This document shows positions 14,692 through 22,569 of a DNA stretch of 64,000 bases, piece after piece; position 1 is the first letter of the stretch; every line of letters begins with the position of its first letter. The stretch is taken from NCBI GenBank assembly GCA_902799045.1, contig CADBZH010000005.1:1-64000 (forward strand), in the 5' to 3' direction. The position numbers were made by a program, and so were the translations under genes. The notes under the pieces are model-generated. The model was not told the DNA's origin and ran no database searches. It was given only the letters and a program-made list of their open reading frames with translations. This DNA comes from an uncultured Eubacteriales bacterium. GTDB lineage: Bacteria > Bacillota > Clostridia > Christensenellales > Aristaeellaceae.

Positions 14692-14730
14692 CCGCCGCCC
14701 TCATCCCTTCCCGGAGAGGAGGGGCAGCAG
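14692..14730 (-). repeat. Conserved 3' hairpin after pilin cassette 2
   Basis: On the minus strand CTGCTGCC pairs with GGCGGCGG (two G-T pairs) around CCTCTCCGGGAAGGGATGAG, matching the elements after cassette 1 and the intact pilin in position and core sequence while the stem bases differ. Confidence 0.55.
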
Positions 14731-14745
14731 CAACTATAATTCGTA

Positions 14746-15111
14746 TTAGCCCAGTGTTTTCAGTTCAGCGGCACCGGTCGCAAGTGTAAACTCGAAAGTC
14801 GCAGTGACGGTACCAGGAGTTCCACCGGCTGTAGCAGTCATACCAGTCTTAGTAAAGGACAATTCAGTATCCATGTCGCTCCAACCTTCAACTTGGCCTT
14901 TGAGTACAACGCCAGAAACCGTTACAGTTTGCTTTCCGTCTGCGGCTTTAGCTGTCGTGGCGTTACCCATAGTGATAGCCTTACCATTAGCAGTAAGGAC
15001 AGTGCTTGCGGCTTCCGCATAGGCAGCACGAATATTAGATACACTTACAGCGTCACGGCTCTTCTCCAACTGAGCTGTGAATACCGGGATGGCGATAGCT
15101 ACCAGCACGGC
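14746..15111 (-). pseudogene. Silent pilin cassette 2 (N-terminally truncated major pilin)
   Basis: On the minus strand the pilin similarity again begins at GCCGTGCTGGT (15101-15111). It encodes AVLVAIAIPVFTAQLEKSRD and an undamaged variable region of about 100 residues (VSGVVLKGQVEGWSDMDTEL), ending GLG then TAATAC-like stop context. There is no leader peptide, start codon with ribosome-binding site, or promoter; the bases just upstream are the terminator of the intact pilin gene. It lies in the same direction as the intact pilin and opposite to cassette 1. Its sequence is closer to cassette 1 than to the expressed pilin (shared VxGVVxKGQ and ELxFT blocks), so the copies are diverged relatives rather than recent duplicates. 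Confidence 0.8.
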
Positions 15112-15158
15112 TCAAATAGAAATGGGCATCTCTTCAATAGCTGGAGAAATGCCCATCT
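15112..15158 (-). terminator. Terminator of the expressed pilin gene
   Basis: Minus-strand ATGGGCATTTCTC ... GAGATGCCCAT followed by TTTCTATTT forms a hairpin with a U-rich tail that ends directly at the start of silent cassette 2, so cassette 2 should not be transcribed in the present arrangement. Confidence 0.65.
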
Positions 15159-15173
15159 TACAACCTGGGAATA

Positions 15174-15213
15174 CCACCGTCCTCATCCACTTCCCGGAGG
15201 GGCAGAGCGGTGG
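15174..15213 (-). repeat. Conserved 3' hairpin after the intact pilin gene
   Basis: Minus-strand CCACCG ... CGGTGG encloses CTGCCCCTCCGGGAAGTGG. It is the third copy of the element found after both silent cassettes, at a similar distance past the stop codon. Confidence 0.55.
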
Positions 15214-15223
15214 AGACACTTTA

Positions 15224-15646
15224 TTAGCCAGCAGTTACAGTAGCAGCATTGGTACCCTGAGTATAGGTGACTGTAATGGTCTTGCCGGAGCCGACTTCTG
15301 TAGGAGGCGTCTGTCCAGCAATATTGTCGATGCTGGTATTCTGCCAACCCTCCTGCTGCTGCTTGCAAGGAATTGTTGCTGTGTAAACAAGGGAACCTTC
15401 GGTACCGCTTGTTGCGGCGATCTTGTAGGAACCTCTGTCAACGGCGGCTGTAATCTTCTCGCCGGTGATAGCCATAGACATGATCTCTGCATAAGCGGAA
15501 CGAGCGTTTGCAGCATCAGTGGACTCGCGGCTCTTCTCGAGCTGGCTTGTGAAAACCGGGATGGCGATAGCCACCAGCACGGCGATGATCGCAACGACGA
15601 TCAGCAGCTCGGCCAGGGTAAAGCCCTTCTTGTTATTCCTCTTCAT
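15224..15646 (-). CDS. Major type IV pilin (expressed copy)
   Basis: A 140-residue prepilin: a short basic leader (MKRNNKKG), cleavage between Gly8 and Phe9, Glu at mature position 5 (FTLAE) and a hydrophobic helix (LLIVVAIIAVLVAIAIPVF). The C-terminal part is a variable globular domain with a single cysteine, so no disulfide loop. It has its own promoter with a long 5' leader of about 170 bases, separate from the upstream pilus operon, as expected for the abundant subunit. The sequence GCCGTGCTGGT at 15573-15583 is the point where similarity with both silent cassettes starts. Recombination there would leave the leader, cleavage site and first part of the helix constant and replace everything after residue ~22. 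Confidence 0.93.
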   Translation of the reverse strand: MKRNNKKGFTLAELLIVVAIIAVLVAIAIPVFTSQLEKSRESTDAANARSAYAEIMSMAITGEKITAAVDRGSYKIAATSGTEGSLVYTATIPCKQQQEGWQNTSIDNIAGQTPPTEVGSGKTITVTYTQGTNAATVTAG

Positions 15647-15820
15647 GAATTCGTCTTCCTTTCTACATGTAGATTGTCGGAGTCCGGGCGGTTCACGGCC
15701 GATCGCCGTCCGAACCGGAATCTGATTCTTGCTCCCCCCACGGAGCGGGCGTCATTCACCGGCTGCCGGGAACAGCCGGAAACGCATTCGCGCAACGCGC
15801 ATGGTGGTTGCGCTCTTGAC

Positions 15821-15855
15821 TGTTACAGTGTAACACAACTGGGAGGATTTGACAA
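15821..15855 (-). promoter_or_regulatory. Promoter of the major pilin gene with small dyad
   Basis: Minus-strand TTGTCA (15850-15855), a 17-bp spacer and TACACT (15827-15832). The dyad TGTTAC-AGT-GTAACA (15821-15835) covers the -10 box and may bind a regulator. Confidence 0.65.
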
Positions 15856-15962
15856 GGGGTTTTGGCAAACTTTTTTAACAAAATTTTTCAACGCCCCTTT
15901 TGGCAGGATTGACGATGGGGTTTTGGCTTTTCCCCTGATGGGGAAGGCCCTGAAAGAACCAG

Positions 15963-16002
15963 ATTGCCACGTCGGCCGTTGGCCTCCTCGCAATGACGTG
16001 GC
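15963..16002. repeat. REP-like palindromic intergenic repeat
   Basis: ATTGCCACGTCGGCCG ... CGCAATGACGTGG, with CCACGTC/GACGTGG and GGCC arms, lies in the 420-bp gap between pilO and the pilin gene. Elements with the phrase TTGCCACGTC/GCAATGAC are, to my knowledge, common dispersed palindromes in gut Bacillota genomes. The rest of this gap holds the pilin promoter, its long 5' leader and AT-rich sequence, and no gene. Confidence 0.5.
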
Positions 16003-16069
16003 GCGACAGCGTTTTGCAGTACGTCATATCGAGGAACGCACCCATGCGGCAGTCCGGCCTCCCCTGCGC

Positions 16070-16657
16070 TCAGCTGTTCGCCGCGGCGGCGTCGACGGGC
16101 AGGCCGGCGTCAGGCGTGCCCTCCACCATGGTCTCATAGAACGTGGCCTGGGCGGTGACGGTGGTGGTGCCGACGAGGCCGATGACGCACTGCACGTCGC
16201 CGACCAGGCAGCGGTTTTCACCGGAGCGCAGGCGCTCGATGATCTCACGCGCGGGGCGGAAGCCGCCGGTGGTGTAATTCAGCTGGAAGCTGCGGCGGAT
16301 CTGGTTGCCGTTGCGGGTGACGTTGGCGAAGGTGATCGAATAGGTCAGCGTGTCCTTCAGCACGTCGTTCAGGAAAGCCACCTCGGCCTTGCTGCCGTTG
16401 TAGCTGGACATCCAGGAGAGGGTGCCCTTGGCGGACATCTCGTCCAGCGTGCGCTGGAGGGTGGTCAGCTTCATGGCCTGGGCCTGGGCGACGTCGATCT
16501 GCGTTTGCAGGGACGCGGCCTCGGCGTGGGCGTTTTCAACGGTGGTGCGCACGTTCTTGTCGACGAACTGATAGTAGGTCAGCGCCAGCAGGATCAGGGC
16601 CAGCACGGCGATCAGGATCTTCTCGGTGCGGGTGAAATCGCGGCTGAAAACCTTCAT
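16070..16657 (-). CDS. pilO: PilO-like type IV pilus assembly protein
   Basis: A 195-residue protein with one N-terminal membrane helix (residues ~14-33, ILIAVLALILLALTYYQFV), a coiled-coil segment (~40-75) and a small alpha/beta domain, the layout of PilO/GspM. PilO pairs with PilN to join the cytoplasmic PilM ring to the pilus machinery. Sequence similarity is weak, as is usual, and the call rests on layout and on its position as the last gene of pilM-pilN-pilO. The start overlaps the pilN stop by four bases. It is the end of the main pilus operon. Confidence 0.78.
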   Translation of the reverse strand: MKVFSRDFTRTEKILIAVLALILLALTYYQFVDKNVRTTVENAHAEAASLQTQIDVAQAQAMKLTTLQRTLDEMSAKGTLSWMSSYNGSKAEVAFLNDVLKDTLTYSITFANVTRNGNQIRRSFQLNYTTGGFRPAREIIERLRSGENRCLVGDVQCVIGLVGTTTVTAQATFYETMVEGTPDAGLPVDAAAANS

Positions 16658-17457
16658 TGCGCGGTCGCCTCCTCTCCCTCGGCCGGCTCTTCCGGCGGCA
16701 GAACCAGGTAGACCTGGAACGCGCCTTTCACGCCGGTGGGCAGGCCCGTGATGCGCATGGTGTAGGCGTCCTTGTTGGCGGTGGAGAGGGTGCAGCTGTC
16801 CACGATGGGGCTCTGCTCCACCTTGCGGGCGATGCTGTTCATGCTGGAGAGGGACTTGCCCGTCACCTGCACCTGGAGCGTGTTATCCCGCACGTTCCAG
16901 GAGAGCACCTGCTCGCGATAGGCGGCGACCTCCTCTCCCAGGGCGTTGAAGTTCGTCCGGAAGGTGTTGATGGCGTAGACCGGGGTCGCGCCGTTTTCGT
17001 TCAGCTGGACCAGCAGGTCGCGGAAGCGGGCGTTGTAGACGCCCATGTCAAACAGGTTGTCCTGCTCGCGAATGATGGTGCTGATCAGCTCCACCACGTC
17101 GGCGCGGTCCACCAGGGCCATCTCCGCGGCCGTCATGCCGTCATAGGTGTAGTGGGCATAGACGGTCTCCACCTCGCCATAGTCCTGCACGGCGTCCAGC
17201 GTGTCGTCCAGCTGGTCCTGCAGCTGGGATACGCGCGCCTGGGCCTGGGACACCTCCACGAGGCGATCGTAGACCAGGAATTTGCTGAACGCGACCGCCA
17301 GCGCCACGATCAGGATGATGCCCAGCGCCGCCTTGACGGGATTTATCTTGTTTTCATCAACCACTACCAGGTTGATCGAGCGCTTTGTCGGCATGCGCCC
17401 GCCAATGCCTTTCTTGGGGCGCGCGCCGAGCAAAGGCTTTCCCTTTGCCGCTGCCAC
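16654..17457 (-). CDS. pilN: PilN-like type IV pilus assembly protein
   Basis: A 267-residue protein with a short cytoplasmic N-terminus, one membrane helix (~residues 43-65), a coiled coil (VSQAQARVSQLQDQLDDTLD) and an extracytoplasmic domain. The segment RSINLVVVDE before the helix corresponds to the conserved INLLP-type motif of PilN that docks onto PilM, although it is altered. It lies between pilM and pilO with overlapping or near-overlapping reading frames. A second ATG (MPTKRSINL) 21 residues in could be the true start, giving the shorter cytoplasmic tail usual in the family. Confidence 0.8.
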   Translation of the reverse strand: MAAAKGKPLLGARPKKGIGGRMPTKRSINLVVVDENKINPVKAALGIILIVALAVAFSKFLVYDRLVEVSQAQARVSQLQDQLDDTLDAVQDYGEVETVYAHYTYDGMTAAEMALVDRADVVELISTIIREQDNLFDMGVYNARFRDLLVQLNENGATPVYAINTFRTNFNALGEEVAAYREQVLSWNVRDNTLQVQVTGKSLSSMNSIARKVEQSPIVDSCTLSTANKDAYTMRITGLPTGVKGAFQVYLVLPPEEPAEGEEATAQ

Positions 17458-17476
17458 AGTTCGTTTTTCCTCCGGG

Positions 17477-18553
17477 TTATTCTTTGCTCTTCTTTGCCTT
17501 CGGCGGTTTGCCGGTCTTGCGCGCGGCCTTCGGCTCCTCCAGGGCGATGCCGATGGCCTGGGCGTAGGTGTTGCATTCGCTCACGCCCGCGCCGCCGGGC
17601 ACCAGCTCGGCCGCCGGGTGCAGCTGGATATTCAGCATGTCGGAGATCGTCTCCGCCAGCGGCTCGATCACCGCGCCGCCGCCGCAGAGCCACATATGCT
17701 CCAGGGCGCTGTCCGGGTTGCTGAAGCGATAGAAATTCAGCGCGCGCATCAGCTCCACGGAGATGTTGGAGTAGGCGTTCATGCACTCCTCGCGATGCTG
17801 GCAATCCTCAAAATTGCTCATCAGGTAGGTGTGCGCCAGATGCACGTCCACGCCGTAGACATCCGCCAGCACGTTGTCCAGCGTGGCCATGCCGGTCTCC
17901 AGCAGGCGGGTGGCCACGTGCCGGTCGCCGCGGAACATATACATGCGGATGGCCTCGTAGCCCAGATCCAGCACGCAATATTCCTCCGCGACCTGGGAAA
18001 GCGCCTCCTGCTGGGCGCGGATCAGCCCGATATAGGCGCTGATGGCCGGGGCCGTGCGCACCAGCTTCATGCCCGCCTTGCGCATCATGCTCCGGGCGTC
18101 CTCCACCAGGCTCTTCAGCGTGCCCACGGCGAGCAGCTCCATCGTGGGGGTGCTGCCCTCGTTCTCGCCCTCCGCGGCCTCGCCGGACGCGGCGACATCC
18201 GACACCATGGCGTAGTCAAACACGTATTCGCGAAGCTCGCCGGTGATGTAGTCGTTGAATTCAAAGGGCAGATTGTACTCCAGCTGCTCCGTGTTCATCA
18301 CGGGCATTTCCACGTTCTTGACGAACACCACGTCGTTCGGCAGCACGATGGCCGCGTGACCGGCGCGCAGGCCGCCGCTCTTCATGGTGGTCTTGATCAG
18401 ATCGCTCATGGTGTCCAGGCTGGTGACACGCCCCTGGCGCATCAGGTTTTCGGGCATCGGCGCGGAGACGGCCTTCACCACCTGCCTGCCGCGCACCAGC
18501 GCCAGCTTCAGCTGGTCATGCCCGATATCCACGCCCAGTATCGTCTTTGCCAT
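17477..18553 (-). CDS. pilM: PilM, actin-like type IV pilus ATPase
   Basis: A 358-residue cytoplasmic protein of the PilM/FtsA actin-like fold. The phosphate-1 motif is ILGVDIGHDQLKLALVRG at the N-terminus, a second nucleotide motif is VLDLGYEAIRMYMF (~residue 195), and the adenosine loop is WLCGGGAVIEPLA (~residue 285). PilM forms the cytoplasmic ring that contacts PilN. The C-terminus carries a lysine-rich tail (KAARKTGKPPKAKKSKE). It is 16 bp from the prepilin peptidase gene upstream and 19 bp from pilN downstream. Confidence 0.9.
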   Translation of the reverse strand: MAKTILGVDIGHDQLKLALVRGRQVVKAVSAPMPENLMRQGRVTSLDTMSDLIKTTMKSGGLRAGHAAIVLPNDVVFVKNVEMPVMNTEQLEYNLPFEFNDYITGELREYVFDYAMVSDVAASGEAAEGENEGSTPTMELLAVGTLKSLVEDARSMMRKAGMKLVRTAPAISAYIGLIRAQQEALSQVAEEYCVLDLGYEAIRMYMFRGDRHVATRLLETGMATLDNVLADVYGVDVHLAHTYLMSNFEDCQHREECMNAYSNISVELMRALNFYRFSNPDSALEHMWLCGGGAVIEPLAETISDMLNIQLHPAAELVPGGAGVSECNTYAQAIGIALEEPKAARKTGKPPKAKKSKE

Positions 18554-18569
18554 TGCTCAATCCTCGATA

Positions 18570-19370
18570 TTATGATAGAAGGCCGCCATACCACGCGATC
18601 AGCGGCGCGCCATACAGCAGCATCGCCGCCGCGGCGATGGCGATGGACGGGCCAAACGGGAACGCGCGGTCGCCGCCCTTGCCGCGCAAAACCGCCGCCA
18701 GCGCCAGCCCCAGCACGCACGACAGCAGCAGCGCGAACAGCGAGCCGATGAAGCCCAGGTAGAGCCCCACCACGGCGAACAGCTTGATATCGCCGCCGCC
18801 AAGCGATTCGCGGCCCAGCAGCCTGTCCATGGCCAGGGAGACGAGCAGCAGCCCGCCGCCGAAGGCCACGCCCGCCACCACGTGCATCAGCGCGTCGCGC
18901 CAGCCGGGAAACGGCAGAAACGGCAGCGCCGCCAGCCACGCGATGACCGCCACGATGTGGCAGCCGTCCGGGATCGTCATGTCCTCCAGGTCCGTCAGCG
19001 TCAGCACAAATAGACAGCAGAGAAACACGTAGTTGCGAAGGCACTCCACCGTCAGGTCAAACCGCAGCAGGCACAGCACCGTCAAAAGCCCGAAGCCCAG
19101 CTCCGTCAGCGGATAGCGGATGGAGATGCGCTCGTGGCAGGCCTTGCAGCGCCCGCGCTGGATCACCCAGCTGAACACCGGGATCAGCTCCAACGGACCG
19201 AGGACGTGCCCGCACTTCGGGCAGCGGCTGCGGCCCTTCAGGAACGATTCGTCCCGCACCGAGCGAAACGCCGCGCAGTTTAAAAACGAGCCCATGATCG
19301 CGCCAAAGCAAGCCGCCACGACCACACAGAACACGAGAACGGGCCGGTATTCATAGATGGACATCTCCAT
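18570..19370 (-). CDS. pilD: Prepilin peptidase (A24 family)
   Basis: A 266-residue membrane enzyme that cleaves prepilin leaders and, in many species, N-methylates the new N-terminus. Seen: a first membrane helix, a zinc-binding four-cysteine loop (CPKCGHVLG ... CKACHERI) and the two catalytic aspartates in TDLEDMTIPDG (~residue 143) and the signature LGGGDIKLFAVVGLYLG (~residues 193-209, GxGD type). About seven membrane segments in total, the full length of the family. All prepilins in this window have leaders suited to it. Confidence 0.95.
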   Translation of the reverse strand: MEMSIYEYRPVLVFCVVVAACFGAIMGSFLNCAAFRSVRDESFLKGRSRCPKCGHVLGPLELIPVFSWVIQRGRCKACHERISIRYPLTELGFGLLTVLCLLRFDLTVECLRNYVFLCCLFVLTLTDLEDMTIPDGCHIVAVIAWLAALPFLPFPGWRDALMHVVAGVAFGGGLLLVSLAMDRLLGRESLGGGDIKLFAVVGLYLGFIGSLFALLLSCVLGLALAAVLRGKGGDRAFPFGPSIAIAAAAMLLYGAPLIAWYGGLLS

Positions 19371-19424
19371 TCACCCTCCAAGCCCGTCATTATTCGCGCC
19401 TGCGCACAGTTTGGCAAGGATTAC

Positions 19425-19451
19425 TTTATACCAATCACAGGCAAATGTCAA
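19425..19451 (-). promoter_or_regulatory. Possible internal promoter for pilD-pilM-pilN-pilO
   Basis: In the 140-bp gap before pilD, minus-strand TTGACA and TATAAA are separated by 15 bp (17 bp if TAAAGT is taken as the -10 box). It would allow assembly genes to be made apart from the upstream minor pilins. Confidence 0.45.
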
Positions 19452-19511
19452 GGCAATTGTTTCTTATTTCCTTAACATTTTGCAATTGTATGAATTTTGT
19501 TACATTCTCGA

Positions 19512-20216
19512 TCAAGTGTAGGCGTCGCCAGTCCAGCCGTCGTCCAGGCGCCAGGTGGCGCAGTAGTTCTCGTCGGCATAGATGAAATAGCACACCGTGC
19601 CGCTCTTGGCGTCGACGTCGGCGAAGTCGCCCTCCCCCGCCAGGCCGTAGAAGGCGACGACGCCCTCAAAGCCGTTGGTGGTGGCGGTGCCCCGGCGCAG
19701 GCGCGGCTTCTTTGCCACGCGCTCGATTTCCAGCTTCTGGCCGTTCAGCGTGATCTTCACCGAATCCGGCTCCTTCGAGGAGCGCTTGCGCGCCGTGTTC
19801 AGCGCCTCGGTCATCAGCTCCATGGCCCGGCTGGCATTCAGGCGCGTGCGGCGCTTGACGTCGGTGTCGTGCAGGCCGCAGATCGGCTCAAAGATGCGGT
19901 TCGCGCCGCGAATGAGATAGACCGTGCCGCCGGAGGGGCAGATGTTCGCCCGTGCGGGCATCACCTCGTCCAGCGTCAGCATCGCATCCTCCACGCTGCC
20001 GGCCTCCCAGTTGTCGAAGAAATCGATGATGAGGCCGTCGCGGGCGGTCTTCATCGCCTGCTCACAGGCAATGCGCTCCGAGCGATCGCGGAAGGAATCC
20101 CAGCTGGGCATGGCGATGAGCACCAGCATGATGGCGATCAGCACGAGCAGTATCACGATGACGCGGTTCACGCCGCCGCGGCTTTTGTGGCGGAATAGTG
20201 CGAGTAATCTGTTCAT
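19512..20216 (-). CDS. Pilin-like membrane-anchored protein in the pilus operon
   Basis: A 234-residue protein with a basic N-terminus, one hydrophobic helix (VIVILLVLIAIMLVLIAMPS) and an amphipathic continuation (WDSFRDRSERIACEQAMKTA) before an extracytoplasmic domain with three or four cysteines. The architecture matches a type IV pilin or pseudopilin, but the residue at mature position 5 is not Glu, so it is either an atypical minor pilin or an accessory protein. It lies between pilC and pilD with a 12-bp gap to pilC. No specific family was recognised. Confidence 0.65.
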   Translation of the reverse strand: MNRLLALFRHKSRGGVNRVIVILLVLIAIMLVLIAMPSWDSFRDRSERIACEQAMKTARDGLIIDFFDNWEAGSVEDAMLTLDEVMPARANICPSGGTVYLIRGANRIFEPICGLHDTDVKRRTRLNASRAMELMTEALNTARKRSSKEPDSVKITLNGQKLEIERVAKKPRLRRGTATTNGFEGVVAFYGLAGEGDFADVDAKSGTVCYFIYADENYCATWRLDDGWTGDAYT

Positions 20217-20228
20217 GGTCGCGCCGCC

Positions 20229-21449
20229 TTACATCGCGCTGTACATGCCGAACATGGCCATGTAGATGGCGATGACGATGAACCCGGCAAAGCCCGCCAG
20301 GAACACCAGGATCGTCGGCTCCAGCTTGGCCAGGGCCGCGGCCGTGGCCTGCTCCAGCTCGGTATCGTAGTAGTCGGCGGTCATGGTGAGGGTCTGCTCC
20401 AGTTCGCCGCTCTCCTCACCCACGGCAGCCATGTCCACCAGGATCTCCGGCAGGCAGCCCGCCTCGCGCAGGCTGTGGCCCAGCGTGTGGCCCTCCTCCA
20501 GGCGCGCGGTGATCTTGCCGACCTCCTTGCTGATGTGGTAGTTGTCCAGCACGCGGCTGGTGATCGTCACGGCCTTGGTCATCGGCAGGCCTGCCTGCAT
20601 CATCATGGCCATGGTGTTGGTGAATTGGCTGGCGGCGTTCAACACGCCGATGTTGCCCAGCACGGGCAGCTTCAGCTGCAGCTTGGCGAGGTTGATGCGA
20701 CCCTGCTCCGTGTTGCCATAGAGCTTGTAGGTCAGCGCGAAGGCCACGCCGATGCCCAGCAGCACCATCCAGTAGTGGGTGAAGAAATCGGACATGCCGA
20801 TCAGGATCTGCGTGGGCACGGGCAGCTCGGCGTCGTAGCTGTCAAAGATGGCCGTGAACGTGGGCACGACCTTCACCATCAGCACCACGACGACCACGAT
20901 GGCCACGATCAACACGAACAGCGGATAGATCAGCGCGCCGCGCACCTTGCCCTTCATCTTGCTCTGCTTGGCATAGTGCTCGCTGACGGATTCAAAGGCG
21001 GTGTCCAGCGTGCCGGCCTCCTCGCCGGCGTTGACCGTCTCCAGGAACGTGACCGGCAGCATCTTGCCGCCGCGGTCTGCGAAGCTGGCGGACAGGGAGC
21101 GGCCGCCGTCGACGTCGCTCGCCACCTGCTCCAGGATGCGCTTGAGGGGCTTGTCGGTCATCTTGTCGGCGATCAGCTCCACCGTGCGGCGGATGGGAAC
21201 GCCGGCCTTCAAGATGACGGAGAACTGGCGGCACATCAGCATGAACGCCTTGTCGTTCAGCTTGTTTCCGCCGAGGTCCATGCTCAGGAAGTTGGCCGCC
21301 TTGCTCTTTCCCTGGACGGGGGCGATCTGCACGACGATGGAATAGCTCTCCTTGATCTTCGCGGCGGCGTCCATCTCGTTGAAGGCTTCAATCACGCCGG
21401 AAACGCGCTTGCCGTCCTTGGAGACGGCGGTATACTTGTAAGAGGCCAC
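20229..21449 (-). CDS. pilC: PilC, type IV pilus inner-membrane platform protein
   Basis: A 406-residue protein of the GspF/PilC family with the full two-domain repeat: cytoplasmic helical domains around residues 65-190 and 265-390 and three membrane segments. Family motifs are seen in FCRQ-type context (MCRQFSVILKAGVPIRRTVE), in FLETVNAGEEAGTLDTAFES and in LVDMAAVGEESGELEQTLTM. The platform connects the PilB/PilT motors to pilin polymerisation. It follows pilT by 39 bp in the operon. Confidence 0.95.
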   Translation of the reverse strand: MASYKYTAVSKDGKRVSGVIEAFNEMDAAAKIKESYSIVVQIAPVQGKSKAANFLSMDLGGNKLNDKAFMLMCRQFSVILKAGVPIRRTVELIADKMTDKPLKRILEQVASDVDGGRSLSASFADRGGKMLPVTFLETVNAGEEAGTLDTAFESVSEHYAKQSKMKGKVRGALIYPLFVLIVAIVVVVVLMVKVVPTFTAIFDSYDAELPVPTQILIGMSDFFTHYWMVLLGIGVAFALTYKLYGNTEQGRINLAKLQLKLPVLGNIGVLNAASQFTNTMAMMMQAGLPMTKAVTITSRVLDNYHISKEVGKITARLEEGHTLGHSLREAGCLPEILVDMAAVGEESGELEQTLTMTADYYDTELEQATAAALAKLEPTILVFLAGFAGFIVIAIYMAMFGMYSAM

Positions 21450-21488
21450 TGCGTCGCCCTCCTCATCTTAAGGATATGCAGAGATCAA

Positions 21489-22535
21489 TCAAACGTTCTT
21501 CTTCATATAGTCCGCGTCGTGGCTGTAGCGCAGGGCCATGTCGCGGGAGATCTGGCCGCCGCGCACCAGGCGGATCAGGGCCTGGTCCATCGTCTGGCAG
21601 CCGATGGCGGCGCTGGTGGCGATGGTGTTGGCGATCTGCGGGGTGTTGCCGTTGCGGATCAGGTTGCGGATGGCGTCGGTGACGATCATCATCTCGCAGG
21701 CCAGGGCGCGTCCGCCGGCCTTCTTCGGGATCAGCTGCTGCGTGAGCACGGCCTGCAGGCACATGGACAGCTGCAGGCGGATCTGGGTCTGCATGCCCTC
21801 CGGGAACACCTGCACGATGCGGTCCACGGCGTCGGAGGCGCTACCGGTATGCAGCGTGCCGAACACGAGGTGGCCGGTCTCGGCGGCGGTGATGGCCGTC
21901 TCGATGGTCTCGCGGTCGCGCATTTCGCCGATCAGTATGACGTTCGGGTCCTCGCGCAGGGAGGCGCGCAGGCCCGCCGCGAACGACAGGGTGTCCTTGC
22001 CCACCTCGCGCTGGTTGATGGCGCACTTGTCGGGGGTGTAGACGTATTCCACCGGGTCTTCAAGGGTCACGATGTGGCTCTTGCGGGTGTGGTTGATGTA
22101 ATCCAGCAGCGCCGCCAGCGTGGTGGACTTACCGGAGCCGGTTTCGCCCGTGACCAGCACGATGCCCTTGTGCAGATCCGGTAGGTTCATCGCCGCCGGG
22201 GGCAGGCCCAGGGTGTCCAGCTTCGGGATGTGGTCGGACAGCAGGCGCAGCGCCACCGAGGGCAGCCCCTGCTGGCGAAAGATGTGGATACGGCAGCGGT
22301 TGCCCGCGTAGGTTTCCGCCGCGTCCAGCTCGCCGGTTTGCAGGTAGATGTCGTAGGCCTCCGGCGTGCCCGCCAGCTCACGGGCATAGGCGATGCATTC
22401 GTTGGAGGTCAGCGGGGCGTCCGCCATGTCCTCCAGCTGGCCGTCCTTGCGATACTTCGGCGGCAGGCCGCAGATCAGGTGAATATCGGAGGCGTGATCC
22501 TCCCGGGCCTTGACAACGAGTTGCTCAATGGTCAT
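21489..22535 (-). CDS. pilT: PilT, twitching-motility retraction ATPase
   Basis: A 348-residue hexameric ATPase. Walker A is GETGSGKST (~residue 130), the Asp and His boxes are in LEDPVEYVY and GHLVFGTLHTGSA, and the PilT-specific AIRNLIR motif is intact near the C-terminus. PilT depolymerises the pilus, which powers twitching and is required for DNA uptake in competent bacteria. Its presence beside pilB shows a retractable pilus rather than a type II secretion-like pseudopilus. ComEC at the right end of the window would be the matching membrane channel. Confidence 0.96.
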   Translation of the reverse strand: MTIEQLVVKAREDHASDIHLICGLPPKYRKDGQLEDMADAPLTSNECIAYARELAGTPEAYDIYLQTGELDAAETYAGNRCRIHIFRQQGLPSVALRLLSDHIPKLDTLGLPPAAMNLPDLHKGIVLVTGETGSGKSTTLAALLDYINHTRKSHIVTLEDPVEYVYTPDKCAINQREVGKDTLSFAAGLRASLREDPNVILIGEMRDRETIETAITAAETGHLVFGTLHTGSASDAVDRIVQVFPEGMQTQIRLQLSMCLQAVLTQQLIPKKAGGRALACEMMIVTDAIRNLIRNGNTPQIANTIATSAAIGCQTMDQALIRLVRGGQISRDMALRYSHDADYMKKNV

Positions 22536-22569
22536 CGTCTGTTCTCCTTATCTGGTTTGTATTGAATGG

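Noticed and set aside
14181..15111. Pilin segments as an integron-like cassette array with attC sites
   Set aside because: The 3' hairpins lack the paired GTTRRRY/RYYYAAC simple sites, no integron-type tyrosine integrase is present, and the cassettes share a 5' coding boundary, which integron cassettes do not.
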